IMG/VR virus record: IMGVR_UViG_3300003323_000103
Location: 1 to 30,706 of that record
Source: a virus
Length of the DNA: 30,706 nt
Direction: 5' to 3' (one strand)
Positions 1 to 8,114 of the stretch are shown in pieces (position 1 is the first letter of the stretch; each line of letters begins with the position of its first letter). Position numbers and translations under genes: made by a program. The notes under the pieces were generated by a model. It worked only from the letters and a program-made list of their open reading frames with translations. It did not search any database and was not told the DNA's origin.

Positions 1-808
1 CGCCACCACCGCCGCCGCCACCCCCTGGAGCTGCAGCGCTCAGGTACATAGTGGTCACACCCGCAGGCACAACGAGTGACCCATTGGCCGTAAATCTGGC
101 AATGTTCAGAGAACTGGCCGGAGTAGCGCTGTTGATGTTCGTCCCATCGCACCATACTGGCCGAGTTCCACCGCCTTGAGGCACGACAACTCCTGTGCCC
201 GCCGCCGTCTTGACCGTCAGCGTAAATGCGCCAGTAGTGTTGTTGACCACCAGCCACTGCTGCATCGCCGCATTCGGGAAGATGATCTGAACGTTGCCCG
301 TCAAAGTGCCAGCAAGCGTGATGATGGGCCGGCCGTACTGAAGGGGAGTCAGCGTGACGTTGGAATTGCTCAGACCGGTGACGGGCGTGATCCCCGCCTG
401 CCACTCTGGAATCCATCCCGTTGGCGTTGCTCCTTCCGGATCATTGGTGTTGTTGTCGGCGGTGTTGAACCAATATCCGGTGCCATCAGTGCGGAGCAGC
501 AACGCGCCCTTTGGATAGCCCCCGATGCCCGCAGCAAACGCCGAGTCATACGGAAACGCGCCACCAGCAGACATCCAATTTCCGACCCCAGTAGCCGAGA
601 ACAAAATGCCATTGAAGTCCTGCCCATAAGGGTTGATACCGCCCGACGCCGCAGGTTGCATCGTGATCGCAGGAAAGCCAACGTCATACGAGGCCTGACC
701 AGGTTGCGTGATCCCTGCTTGCGTGAGCGGGATCGTGTTCTTAGCAGTAGGCGGCGCCGATGCTGCAAAGATCGCGGCAATCTTCGCGGGGATAGAACTG
801 AGTTGCAT
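1..808 (-). CDS. Tail fibre protein, C-terminus cut by window edge
   Basis: The frame is open from an ATG at 808 to position 1 without a stop, giving at least 269 residues. The N-terminus (MQLSSIPAKIAAIFA...) is followed by a phage tail-fibre/collar-like stretch with motifs such as GGYPKGALL and GTGYWFNTADNNTNDPE. The last visible part (VPAGVTTMYLSAAAPGGGG...) enters a run of glycines, as in fibres ending in a glycine-rich domain. The expected role is host-receptor recognition at the baseplate. It is the most distal tail gene seen, as expected for a fibre gene, and is preceded by a terminator hairpin at 825-846. The ribosome-binding site is weak. The missing C-terminus prevents any receptor prediction. 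Confidence 0.8.
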   Translation of the reverse strand, partial: MQLSSIPAKIAAIFAASAPPTAKNTIPLTQAGITQPGQASYDVGFPAITMQPAASGGINPYGQDFNGILFSATGVGNWMSAGGAFPYDSAFAAGIGGYPKGALLLRTDGTGYWFNTADNNTNDPEGATPTGWIPEWQAGITPVTGLSNSNVTLTPLQYGRPIITLAGTLTGNVQIIFPNAAMQQWLVVNNTTGAFTLTVKTAAGTGVVVPQGGGTRPVWCDGTNINSATPASSLNIARFTANGSLVVPAGVTTMYLSAAAPGGGGGGGG

Positions 809-824
809 GTGTGTCCCAGAAATG

Positions 825-846
825 AAAAAGCCGCCCGGAGGCGGCT
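825..846 (-). terminator. Rho-independent terminator between DUF2612 gene and tail fibre
   Basis: On the minus strand AGCCGCC, loop TCCG, GGCGGCT is followed by a run of T. The 7-bp GC-rich stem with a UUCG-class loop is a strong intrinsic terminator. The U-tract ends only 17 nt before the fibre ATG, so it would cut fibre mRNA unless read through. Confidence 0.8.
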
Positions 847-868
847 GGTGGCAGAGAACTGATAGATC

Positions 869-1522
869 TCAAGCGGTCGGAAGAAGATTGCTCATGCTGT
901 TGAACACCCCTTGTCCGAAGGGCTGTCCGCTTCCCCCGTTGAAGGCGAAGGTGTTGGATGCATTGACCTGCATGGCGAACCCCTGCACGCCAGCCGGTCG
1001 AGGGAACACGCCCGAGTTGAGGACGATGGCTTGCTCAAAGGGCTGCAGAGCAAACTCGAAGACGTAGCGGATCGTCATGGCTCCGGTGTCAACCACGTAG
1101 CAGCGGCCACGGCCTGCGAACAGGTTCTGCAGCAGTTGATTGAAGCTGCGCGCGCTGCAGTCGGAGATGTTCGCCAATGCCTTGACCAGGATCAGCGTCC
1201 TATAGGCGTCGTCGCTCAGGCTGTAGTTCTGTGTGGATGGGATCCCGCCGTTGAAGGGGGCCTGATTGAACGGCACACCCGGGCCATTTTTGAAGCCGAT
1301 CTGCGGCGGGTTCGCGGGTATCTTGAGGATGCGCCCAACGCCAACAATGCGCCCCCAGATGTCCAACCCGAATCCCTGAGCCGAGTTCACGTTCCAGCAA
1401 TAGTCATAGAACGCCTGAATATCGGCTGATGGGTCGATATAAGCATTCATGTTCTCGATCAGCTGCGTCAGCGTTGGGCTGTTCGCAAACTGCGAGATGA
1501 TGGTTTGCTCGACGTTCTGCAT
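869..1522 (-). CDS. DUF2612-family baseplate/tail protein
   Basis: The 217-residue protein has the hallmarks of the DUF2612 phage family: an N-terminal helix (TIISQFANSPTLTQLIENMN), the GFGLDIWGRIVGVGR segment near residues 51-65, and the YSLSDDAYRTLILVKALAN segment. The family sits next to baseplate J-like genes in contractile-tail phages and probably forms part of the outer baseplate or the fibre attachment. The C-terminus (FAFNGGSGQPFGQGVF) repeats the FNxxPFGxG style seen near residue 85. It starts just after the stop of the J-like gene (TGACATG) and ends before a terminator. The family assignment is by recognition, and the structural role is inferred from gene order. Confidence 0.8.
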   Translation of the reverse strand: MQNVEQTIISQFANSPTLTQLIENMNAYIDPSADIQAFYDYCWNVNSAQGFGLDIWGRIVGVGRILKIPANPPQIGFKNGPGVPFNQAPFNGGIPSTQNYSLSDDAYRTLILVKALANISDCSARSFNQLLQNLFAGRGRCYVVDTGAMTIRYVFEFALQPFEQAIVLNSGVFPRPAGVQGFAMQVNASNTFAFNGGSGQPFGQGVFNSMSNLLPTA

Positions 1523-1523
1523 G

Positions 1524-2738
1524 TCAGACCAGCGTGACGGCGATGTTGGCAGCCGTGACCGTGGGGAACTGGTCGATGCCCATGAGCTGGGAGGTCAGCG
1601 TCGGCGTCGAACTTCCGAGCAGGATGGAGAGCACCGACACGGACGGGTCCACGAGGGACACCGGACCGTAGTAGCGGCTGGCCAGGATCAGAGACCCAAT
1701 TCGGGCTCGTGATCCCCCATCCGCGCCGCTGAAGGCGTTGATGATCGCGTTCTGCACCAAGGCAACAATGTTCGACGGCAGCAACGGGCTGTTGACGATC
1801 TGCACCGCGAACTTGATCGGCAGCGACGGCGGGGTCATGAACTTGACCGCATAGGTGGGATACGGCAGGTTGTAGCCGCTCGTGTCGGTGACGTTAACGG
1901 TCGTGTTGCCGTTGTAGTCACAGCCCACGTCCTTTTTCAACCAGATCGCGTTTGCGATGTCTGCTGCTGCGCCACCCACGGCAGCGATGTAAAGCGAATG
2001 TGGCGCAAGGGGGTAGTTGGTCGCTCCGACGTTCACTGTCGCGCTGGTCACGTTCTCGCGCGCACACACATCGATCACGTTGGCGACGTTGAACACGTTG
2101 GCGTAGATCGAAGGCAACGAGCCCTTAGCGTTGAGCGCCACCGATTGTTGGCGACGGTAGGCGAAATCCGCCCTGCTCTCCACGTCAGCCCCCGGCACTC
2201 CATCGCCCGGGTTGTTGATTCGGTCCCAGCCAGGAATCGACTGGTAAATGGTCGTCAGCGTGCCTGCGGGGCAGACGATAGGCCCATTCACCGTGCAGGC
2301 GAACGGCAGAGAGATCGTTCCGCTGACAGGGATCGTTCCGGACGCTGTCGCAACATAGATGTTGCCTGCCGTGTCTTTCGCCTGGGCGCCGACTGGGATG
2401 ACCACACCGGCAGCGCCCATGCAGTCGCACTGCACGGCTGTCGGTATCGCTGGCTTGCGATCGATGTAGTAGATGCGGGCAATCGCGTCCTGCCAGACTC
2501 CGCTGTTCTGGTCGGGGTCCATCTGGTTACGCAGCAGAGCGATCTGGTCGTTCTTGTCGCTGATGATCGCGGTGGTGCTTGATGCAAGTTGACCTTGCGG
2601 AGTCTCGAGCGCAGGCGCCATGCCGCCACCGAAGGCAAGGTTCTGGTCGGCCTGCACCCCAGCCAAGATGTCGGATGCGGTGGGCAGCACAATCCCTGCC
2701 GGCGTGAACTGCACGCCTGGCACGTTGGTAGTGGGCAT
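1524..2738 (-). CDS. Baseplate J-like protein
   Basis: This 404-residue protein matches the baseplate J-like family (phage P2 J, Mu gp47, T4 gp6-related wedge proteins). The N-terminus (FTPAGIVLPTASDILAGVQADQNLAFGG) is the typical opening that leads into the helical region 'QLASSTTAIISDKNDQIALLRNQMDP'. The centre (GDGVPGADVESRADFAYRRQQ) is the conserved J-like motif. It is expected to be the wedge protein that surrounds the hub and changes conformation during sheath contraction. It sits between the gp25-like gene and the DUF2612 gene, the standard order in simple myovirus baseplates. The start chosen is the ATG ahead of PTTNVPGVQFTPAG, 9 nt after the upstream gene's stop. Confidence 0.9.
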   Translation of the reverse strand: MPTTNVPGVQFTPAGIVLPTASDILAGVQADQNLAFGGGMAPALETPQGQLASSTTAIISDKNDQIALLRNQMDPDQNSGVWQDAIARIYYIDRKPAIPTAVQCDCMGAAGVVIPVGAQAKDTAGNIYVATASGTIPVSGTISLPFACTVNGPIVCPAGTLTTIYQSIPGWDRINNPGDGVPGADVESRADFAYRRQQSVALNAKGSLPSIYANVFNVANVIDVCARENVTSATVNVGATNYPLAPHSLYIAAVGGAAADIANAIWLKKDVGCDYNGNTTVNVTDTSGYNLPYPTYAVKFMTPPSLPIKFAVQIVNSPLLPSNIVALVQNAIINAFSGADGGSRARIGSLILASRYYGPVSLVDPSVSVLSILLGSSTPTLTSQLMGIDQFPTVTAANIAVTLV

Positions 2739-2747
2739 TCGAAATTC

Positions 2748-3098
2748 CTAGAACGTGACGCCTTGGGATGCGCCAGTGGTGTCGATGAACTGCACTTGCC
2801 CGGTGATCGTCCGGCCTTCGAACTTCGTGATCACTACCTGGGCGGATACGACGCCTGGGACCGTCAGCGCGGCCTCAACGAGACGAGATCGGACCAGTGC
2901 AAGCGGGGGCTGATGGCCGAGGACTTCGCTGAAGTACGGGATTCCCTTGGTCGTGTCGAGCCAGAGTTCACCAGCGAACAGCCGGCAAGCGTTGGCCACG
3001 TCCTGGGCGATGGCATAGGGCTCTGTGCAAACGGCAATGTTCCCGGCAGCGTCGAGCACCAAATCCCACGCTGTGCGATCGAGAAGTAGCGATTTCAT
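2748..3098 (-). CDS. gp25/W-like baseplate wedge protein
   Basis: The 116-residue product resembles the gp25-like (P2 W, lysozyme-fold wedge) family. It has an opening beta segment with 'DLVLDAAGNIAV', then the helix 'AIAQDVANACRLFAGELWLDTTKGIPYFSEVLG', then the 'V.SRLVEAALTVPGV' region and a C-terminal beta sandwich strand. In the family this protein links sheath and baseplate. The ATG overlaps the stop of the upstream spike gene (ATGA), indicating translational coupling. The family call rests on recognisable pattern and position between spike and J-like genes. Confidence 0.75.
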   Translation of the reverse strand: MKSLLLDRTAWDLVLDAAGNIAVCTEPYAIAQDVANACRLFAGELWLDTTKGIPYFSEVLGHQPPLALVRSRLVEAALTVPGVVSAQVVITKFEGRTITGQVQFIDTTGASQGVTF

Positions 3099-3907
3099 GG
3101 TGTCGGTCCACCCGTATTGGCGCCGCCCGACGTAACGCCAGTATGAGCGTGCGTGTGCAGAGGCGTGGTTACCGCAATGACCTCAGTGTCGGACTTGATC
3201 TGATCGATCACATGCACCGGGCCTTGCATCGTGACGCCAGCTGTTCCACCGCCAGTGGTTTGGGTCACGTTGCCGTTCAATCCGATGACTGGGGCGTTCG
3301 TTGTTGCAATGGGCGCGTTGTCCGTGATCGATGCCGACGCTGTCGTCTGTACCGTCGTGGCAGTGCTTTTGATCGAGTTGTCGGCAGTGATCTCGATGTC
3401 AGGGGCTGTCAGCTTGATCTTTGTGGGCGAGTGAACGTGGATGCCACCGCCGTTGAACTGCACATACTGCTCAGGGGTGCCATTGAGCACTCCGCCAATG
3501 AACATTCCGTCCGCCATGTCGAAACGACGGCCAGACCCTGGGTTTGCCTGATCCTTGCTGTTGTTCACGCCCGAGATGTCGCGGTCTGCGAACACCACGA
3601 TGCCGATGTCTCCCACTTCTGGATCGATGATCACAGCATTCTTGCCGCCCTGAAGTCGGAAGTACGGCAGGTTATGCAGGATGTTGTGGGGCGTGGCCTT
3701 GCCCTCTCCGTTGAGCTGATTCACCAATGGCTGCACATCGACAAATCCCACAGGCGAGAGGCCGCCGCTGTTCGTGCAGGCGACGACGCGCGCTTCAGTC
3801 GCAGTGAACATCTGCGACATGAGAGCCATCACAATGGCCCGGACCGGATTGAAGTCCCCGAGTGAATCGGAAAGCCTCTGCTGCCCGGCGTAGCCTTGGT
3901 CACTCAT
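3095..3907 (-). CDS. Baseplate central spike, Gp138/gpV-like
   Basis: From the ATG at 3907 the protein is 270 residues. The N-terminal half (about 1-130) looks like the Gp138 N-terminal OB-fold of phi92-type spikes: ...ARVVACTNSGGLSPVGFVDVQPLVNQ... through GDIGIVVFADRDIS. A beta-helical C-terminus follows (IKLTAPDIEITADNSIKSTATT...) and ends with THAHTGV. That resembles the H-x-H metal-binding tip motif of P2 gpV-type spikes. The role is to pierce the outer membrane during contraction. The start at 3907 is preferred over one 28 codons upstream because it overlaps the hub gene's stop (ATGAGTGA) and matches the family's N-terminus. Confidence 0.85.
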   Translation of the reverse strand: MSDQGYAGQQRLSDSLGDFNPVRAIVMALMSQMFTATEARVVACTNSGGLSPVGFVDVQPLVNQLNGEGKATPHNILHNLPYFRLQGGKNAVIIDPEVGDIGIVVFADRDISGVNNSKDQANPGSGRRFDMADGMFIGGVLNGTPEQYVQFNGGGIHVHSPTKIKLTAPDIEITADNSIKSTATTVQTTASASITDNAPIATTNAPVIGLNGNVTQTTGGGTAGVTMQGPVHVIDQIKSDTEVIAVTTPLHTHAHTGVTSGGANTGGPTP

Positions 3908-4769
3908 TGGCAAAGTCCCGGTTGCAATACATGTCGGTGAACCAAGCGCCGTTGGGCACTTCACTCTCGAGCGTGTGGGCCAAGCCAACAACCTTCCAGC
4001 GCCCCTTCGCGGGGGTCAGGTCCGTTTCGACGCTGATTGATGCCCCGAGGACTACATCAGGATTGAAGAGCGTGCGCACCATGATCCCTTGGCTGCTGAA
4101 CGTGGGGTAGCCCACCATTCCCGTGTCCTTGGCGACTCGGATGTCACCGCTGAGCTTTCGCGCTCCGGTCCTCGGCCAGATTGCCAATGTCCCCCGGTCT
4201 AGCGAGTAGTCGATCCGTGCAGCGTTTGCACAGCGCTGAACCTGCGCCAGGGAGCATCCCGGGAAATATGGGTTCTGAAGGATCACGGAAACGCCGTTGT
4301 TCTCAAATGCGACACCCATGTCTCCGGCCAAGTCCTTCATGATGTCGGCCGCGTCAGCCGCCCCCTTGTAGCTCCTGGCATTCACTGGCTTCACGGCCTC
4401 AAAGAGCCCCGTCTGGGAGGTGACATCGAAAGCCACCTCCGGCGCCGAGTTCATCTCCGCAAACGCTGTGAGGATCGTCCCCATGTGGACCACGGACATC
4501 GGGCCGCCCTCGTCGCCTGCTGCGATGAGCACTTGTGCCTTCCGAATCTCCTGCTGAACCGTTCCAATGCAGGTCAGTTGGTTCATCCGGTCCAGGGGCA
4601 TGCCGAAGATCCGCATGTGCGACGCCGGTTGTGATTCACCGCCCATAAGGGCCAGACTTAGCGATACTCTGTGACCAGAAAGCGTTACATCCGGACCTTT
4701 CTGCTCGCCAAATGCACCCTCGCCAAGATTGATCGTCACATCAATCTTTCGCTTCACGAATGGAGTCAT
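3900..4769 (-). CDS. Baseplate hub protein (gp27/gpD-like)
   Basis: This 289-residue protein precedes the spike gene and has the features of the phage hub proteins that cap the tube and hold the spike: a beta-rich N-terminus (KIDVTINLGEGAFG...TLSGHRVSLSLALMGG) and a later segment (YKGAADAADIMKDLAGDMGVAFENNGVSVILQNPYFPG) typical of gpD/gp44-like hubs. The C-terminal part (GIMVRTLFNPDVVLGASISVETDL...) also fits. The assignment is by order (plug, hub, spike, wedge) and general pattern, with no catalytic motif involved. Its 5' end carries a perfect 9-bp inverted repeat (4725-4748) next to the divergent gene at 4772. Confidence 0.7.
   Translation of the reverse strand: MTPFVKRKIDVTINLGEGAFGEQKGPDVTLSGHRVSLSLALMGGESQPASHMRIFGMPLDRMNQLTCIGTVQQEIRKAQVLIAAGDEGGPMSVVHMGTILTAFAEMNSAPEVAFDVTSQTGLFEAVKPVNARSYKGAADAADIMKDLAGDMGVAFENNGVSVILQNPYFPGCSLAQVQRCANAARIDYSLDRGTLAIWPRTGARKLSGDIRVAKDTGMVGYPTFSSQGIMVRTLFNPDVVLGASISVETDLTPAKGRWKVVGLAHTLESEVPNGAWFTDMYCNRDFANE
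4725..4748. promoter_or_regulatory. Inverted repeat upstream of the divergent secreted-protein gene
   Basis: AAGATTGAT, 6-nt spacer CGTCAC, then ATCAATCTT is a perfect 9-bp inverted repeat. It lies inside the first codons of the hub gene and ends 23 nt before the ATG at 4772. It could be a protein-binding site controlling the rightward gene or an mRNA hairpin in either transcript. The function is unproven. Confidence 0.4.
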
Positions 4770-4771
4770 TA

Positions 4772-5221
4772 ATGCATCCAGGAAAAGTTGCTACAGCCCT
4801 CTTGCTCGTGGCACTGAACGCTGCGGCGCAGTCGAACGGGCCCACCGTCGCAGACGTGAGCAACGAGCGAATCAAAGAGCTTCAGCTGGCACTCAACAAC
4901 GGCCAGTCCCCTCAAATGACCGCGGTCGAAAAACGCGCGGTCATGGAAAAGCAGAAGTACTGCCGTGACTTCGCGTTCTTCCTGTCCCAGGCTGTTGGAT
5001 CACGGAACCAGAACACGCCGCCGGAAGTGACCTTCAAGAAAATGAAGCGCCTGTTCCCCAACAACGAGAAGAACTTCCTTACCGACAAGCGGATGAAAGA
5101 GCTGATCAACGGCGTCTACTTTGATCCGAATTTCGCTCTGGAGCCCATCGCCACCAATGAACTTGCTGTTTCATCGCGGTGCATGTTCGACTTCCAGTCG
5201 CAGTTCCAGCCTCTAAAGTAA
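4772..5221 (+). CDS. Small exported protein, opposite-strand moron in baseplate operon
   Basis: The 149-residue product starts with MHPGKVATALLLVALNAAAQS: a positive residue, a hydrophobic core of about 11 residues and an AAAQ-type signal-peptidase site near residues 19-21. The mature part is mostly helical and charged, with two cysteines (YCRDF and SSRCMF) that could form a disulfide in the periplasm. I do not recognise a family. The start at 4772 is chosen over an in-frame ATG 12 nt upstream because GGAG lies 6 nt before it. The gene runs against the baseplate operon, beginning 3 nt from the hub start and overlapping the end of the plug gene by 9 bp. This is the pattern of an added moron; a lysogenic conversion or exclusion role is possible but not shown. 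Confidence 0.75.
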   Translation: MHPGKVATALLLVALNAAAQSNGPTVADVSNERIKELQLALNNGQSPQMTAVEKRAVMEKQKYCRDFAFFLSQAVGSRNQNTPPEVTFKKMKRLFPNNEKNFLTDKRMKELINGVYFDPNFALEPIATNELAVSSRCMFDFQSQFQPLK

Positions 5222-5515
5222 GTCGGCCGGCTCCAGGTACACCAGGACGAAGCGGCTGCCGAGCTGCGTGTAATCCGGGTCATCGCGGCCCAGCATGTCG
5301 GCAAAGGCGAGCTCCCCGCTGAAGCCGTGGTAGACCTGCCGGACCAGCCTGGTGCGGTCCCGGCAGATCACCGAGGTCACGACCGGGCTGTTGTTGATCG
5401 CCAGATCCAAGAACAGGCCCGTGGTCTTCTGGTAGACCGCAATCTGACATTGCTGCTGGTTCAGCAACACGTTCAGCGTCTGCGACGGAACCGCCTGCAA
5501 TGGGATGGTCTTCAT
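5213..5515 (-). CDS. Baseplate plug protein (Pam3 gp18-like)
   Basis: This 100-residue protein fits the phage baseplate plug family described in cyanophage Pam3. It opens MKTIPLQAVPSQTLNVLLNQ, continues with a strand 'CQIAVYQKTTGLFLDLAINN' and the segment SPVVTSVICRDRTRLVRQVYHGFSGELAFAD, and closes with GSRFVLVYLEPADL. The family closes the tube lumen in the resting baseplate. It lies between the 221-residue tail protein and the hub gene, the family's usual place. Its 3' end overlaps the convergent gene at 4772-5221 by 9 bp. Confidence 0.75.
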   Translation of the reverse strand: MKTIPLQAVPSQTLNVLLNQQQCQIAVYQKTTGLFLDLAINNSPVVTSVICRDRTRLVRQVYHGFSGELAFADMLGRDDPDYTQLGSRFVLVYLEPADLL

Positions 5516-5519
5516 TGCT

Positions 5520-6185
5520 TCACCATGATCCTGTCACGCCGCCAGTCTGAAGCGGAGGCAAATCGACCGCGGTAACAGTCGATTGCGTCACTGGAGTGGC
5601 CTGCACCTGGCCGTCGCTCACGGGGTCAGCCGCGGACGGCTCCTGCGGCTCGTCGATCTGAGAGAAATCGGCCGTGGCCGTGATGCGCACCTCGATGAAG
5701 TCGAGTTCCACGGTCAACATGCTGACGCCGTTCTTGTCGGTGCGGCGGTAGTCGTAGCTTTGGAGCGTGGCCCGCGGGTAAGTCACCTCGGGAGTGACGA
5801 CGGAGAACAGGTCCGTGCTGTTCAGCATTCCATCGCAAGTCGCCAAGAAAGCTGTGCGGGCGGTTTCGTCAGACCCCACGGCCATCCGGATGCGGCAGTC
5901 GTAGGGTGTTCCAACCTTGTTGTAGCTGGCAAAGGCGCCCTGCTCCTGGGGATACGTCGAAACGCGCGTGTCCTGATGGAAGTCGATCCCAAGGAATGAA
6001 TCCGGATTCAGCACCTTCGCCCCGTTCTGGTCAAAGATTCCCCAGACAGGCCTCGTCAGCGCCGCGTCAACGACCGCCGAGCCCAACGGACTCAGAACAG
6101 CGTTGACGACAGGCGCGGCTAGGTTACGAATCAATGCCGGAACGCCTGGCACATCAGGCACATCAGGGAACTGGATCAAAGGCAT
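5520..6185 (-). CDS. Tail/baseplate protein following the tape measure
   Basis: The 221-residue protein opens with MPLIQFPDVPDVPGVP and has a beta-rich middle (FLGIDFHQDTRVSTYPQEQGAFASYNKV) followed by SMLTVELDFIEVRI. That middle resembles the Dit/LysM-adaptor-like proteins that link tube and baseplate in Mu- and Pam3-type tails. The C-terminal ~50 residues are rich in P, T, V and Q and probably disordered. Its ATG overlaps the stop of the tape-measure gene (TGATG), and it is followed 4 nt later by the plug gene. The structural role is clear from context, but the exact family is uncertain. Confidence 0.6.
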   Translation of the reverse strand: MPLIQFPDVPDVPGVPALIRNLAAPVVNAVLSPLGSAVVDAALTRPVWGIFDQNGAKVLNPDSFLGIDFHQDTRVSTYPQEQGAFASYNKVGTPYDCRIRMAVGSDETARTAFLATCDGMLNSTDLFSVVTPEVTYPRATLQSYDYRRTDKNGVSMLTVELDFIEVRITATADFSQIDEPQEPSAADPVSDGQVQATPVTQSTVTAVDLPPLQTGGVTGSW

Positions 6186-8113
6186 CAGGCAAGCCCTACG
6201 TTGGCCTGAGCGGCGAAAGTACGCCGCCCCAAAGCCTGCTCCATTCCTCCAGCAACTCCCTCGGCATCCTTGGCCTGGGTCGTCACGGTGATGGGGCCGT
6301 TGAAGTTCGTTTCCACCGTTGTGGTCGAGGAATTGTTCCTCACGCTCGAGCGAGTGCCTGCGGCCTGCGAAACCTGACTTGCATTGGACGCACCCACAGC
6401 GCCACTCATGCCTGCCATCTGGGCGGCGCGCGCCATCTTGGCCACATAGGCGGGGTCCTCGGCATAGCCGCCCTTCTTCAGGGCCTGCGCAAATGCCTCT
6501 GGCGAAGTCGCGCCCACTGCACCAGGATACTTTCGCTTGACCAGCGAGACGTAATCCTCAGCGAAAGCTTCCGCCGACGGGTACGCGCGGTACTTGTCAA
6601 CGCTGCCCGTCATGTTGTCTTTGGCCGAGACGCCACCGCCAGAGAAGTCCTTGATATTGCCCAAGTTGTTGGTGCCCGGGATGATCGACTTACCCCAACC
6701 CGTCTCCAGGCCCCACTGTCCCAGAATTGCTCGAGAGTCCACGCCCAACGCAGCGCCGGCTTTCGCTGCGGCAGCACCGTACTTGGCGGCGAACGCCGCG
6801 GGTCCGGAACCGCTCGCGGACGCCGCTGAAGTGCTAGGCGGCGAGTTGGGCACTCCGGCCGCCAAGGCGGCACGAGCCTGCGAATCGGCAGAAAGCGACA
6901 CCCCCTCGCGCTCGAAGAGGCCGAAGGTGGCGTTACGGAAGATCCGGAGCCCGGCATCGCCAATGGCTTTCTGGATGGACCGCCCGGTGTCAGACTCCCC
7001 CAGTTTGTCGTTCATTTTGGAGCCGAGCCAATAGCCGCCGCCGAGCGCCGCGGCAGATGCCCCCAGCTTACCCAGCACTGCCAAGGCGCTGGTTCCAGCG
7101 GTCCCGCCGATCACTCCCAAGGCATTGCCGACGCTCAGGAGCGATGCGGCCAGCGCGACAAATGGCGCCACTGCCGAGAGGACATTGAGAGCTAGGAGGG
7201 CGATCAGCACGTTCTTCCAGCCGCCGATGGATTCAGCAGCCTTGTCGGCCCACTTTACGAAGCCCTCGATGGCCGTGACAGCCTTGGTCGCCCACGCTTC
7301 GATCTTGTCCTGATTTTGGTCAAGCCACGTTGCAAAGCGCTCAAGGTATGGGAGTAGCCTGGAGACGATCGTGACGCCGACGGCCTGCAGCTTCCCTTGG
7401 ACGAGATCCCACTTTTGCCGGAAGGCCTCGGCTCCGCTTGATGCCTTGGCTTGCGCTTCAGCGAGCTTGGAAACCGAGTCGCGAATCCTGTCAACTTGAC
7501 TGGCGCCTTGCTTCAGCAGGTTGAACGTGTCCTCGCTGATCCCCATCTCTGCGGCCTTCGTGCGGCCAATGCCAACACCCCACTTGGCCGTAATCGTCTG
7601 CACTGCGTTGGCACGCGCGCGCAGGAGCGATTCCGCATTCTTGAAGTCTGAATCCTTGGCCAGACCCGTGGCCCAGAAACCAGCGTTCGCCGAATTCGAG
7701 ATTCCCAGGCGATAGTCGGAGACGGCCTTCTGCGCCTCTTGGAGCTGCGCTGTCATCCCCTCAACCGAGCCGCCAGCGTTCTTGTTCGCCAGCTGCCACT
7801 GAGCAAGGGACTTCGCCGACATGTCCAGGTTCTGCGACATCCGCCCCAAGCTTGCCGTCGAGGAGATAGTGTTCTCCACGAACTGCTTGATGCCCACGCC
7901 CGCGGTGAAGACCGCCAGCAATCCGAGCACTTCATTGCGAAGCTTGGACATCGACGCCGCGGCGTTCTTGCCCCACGCTTCCATGTCTTTGTTGGTCTTG
8001 TTGGCCTTCTCGGAAGTCTTGTCCAGCGCCTCGTTCGTCTCCTTGGCGCCCTTCTTGAATTTGGCTGAATCCAGGCCCAGCGTGACGATCAGAGCATCGA
8101 TGACGGTTGCCAT
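6185..8113 (-). CDS. Tail tape measure protein with C-terminal GH73 glucosaminidase domain
   Basis: The 642-residue protein starts MATVIDALIVTLGLDSAKFKKGAKE, the typical tape-measure opening. A long helical, K/E/A-rich region follows, then hydrophobic segments around residues 300-365 (LIALLALNVLSAVAPFVALAA; LAVLGKLGASAAALGGG). From about 440 to 575 there is a FlgJ-like GH73 domain: AKYGAAAAKAGAALGVDS, then ILGQWGLETGWGKS with the predicted catalytic Glu at 470, then NNLGNIK and YRAYPSAEAFAEDYVSL. The protein sets tail length and, by the lysin domain, would open peptidoglycan during DNA entry. At 642 residues it implies a short to medium tail. It is preceded by the chaperone genes, as usual. 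Confidence 0.9.
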   Translation of the reverse strand: MATVIDALIVTLGLDSAKFKKGAKETNEALDKTSEKANKTNKDMEAWGKNAAASMSKLRNEVLGLLAVFTAGVGIKQFVENTISSTASLGRMSQNLDMSAKSLAQWQLANKNAGGSVEGMTAQLQEAQKAVSDYRLGISNSANAGFWATGLAKDSDFKNAESLLRARANAVQTITAKWGVGIGRTKAAEMGISEDTFNLLKQGASQVDRIRDSVSKLAEAQAKASSGAEAFRQKWDLVQGKLQAVGVTIVSRLLPYLERFATWLDQNQDKIEAWATKAVTAIEGFVKWADKAAESIGGWKNVLIALLALNVLSAVAPFVALAASLLSVGNALGVIGGTAGTSALAVLGKLGASAAALGGGYWLGSKMNDKLGESDTGRSIQKAIGDAGLRIFRNATFGLFEREGVSLSADSQARAALAAGVPNSPPSTSAASASGSGPAAFAAKYGAAAAKAGAALGVDSRAILGQWGLETGWGKSIIPGTNNLGNIKDFSGGGVSAKDNMTGSVDKYRAYPSAEAFAEDYVSLVKRKYPGAVGATSPEAFAQALKKGGYAEDPAYVAKMARAAQMAGMSGAVGASNASQVSQAAGTRSSVRNNSSTTTVETNFNGPITVTTQAKDAEGVAGGMEQALGRRTFAAQANVGLA

Positions 8114-8114
8114 A

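Noticed and set aside
176-862. Plus-strand open frame of 228 codons at the left end
   Set aside because: Opposite the tail-fibre gene, which has a coherent protein pattern through to the glycine-rich edge; the plus frame is Arg-rich and patternless.
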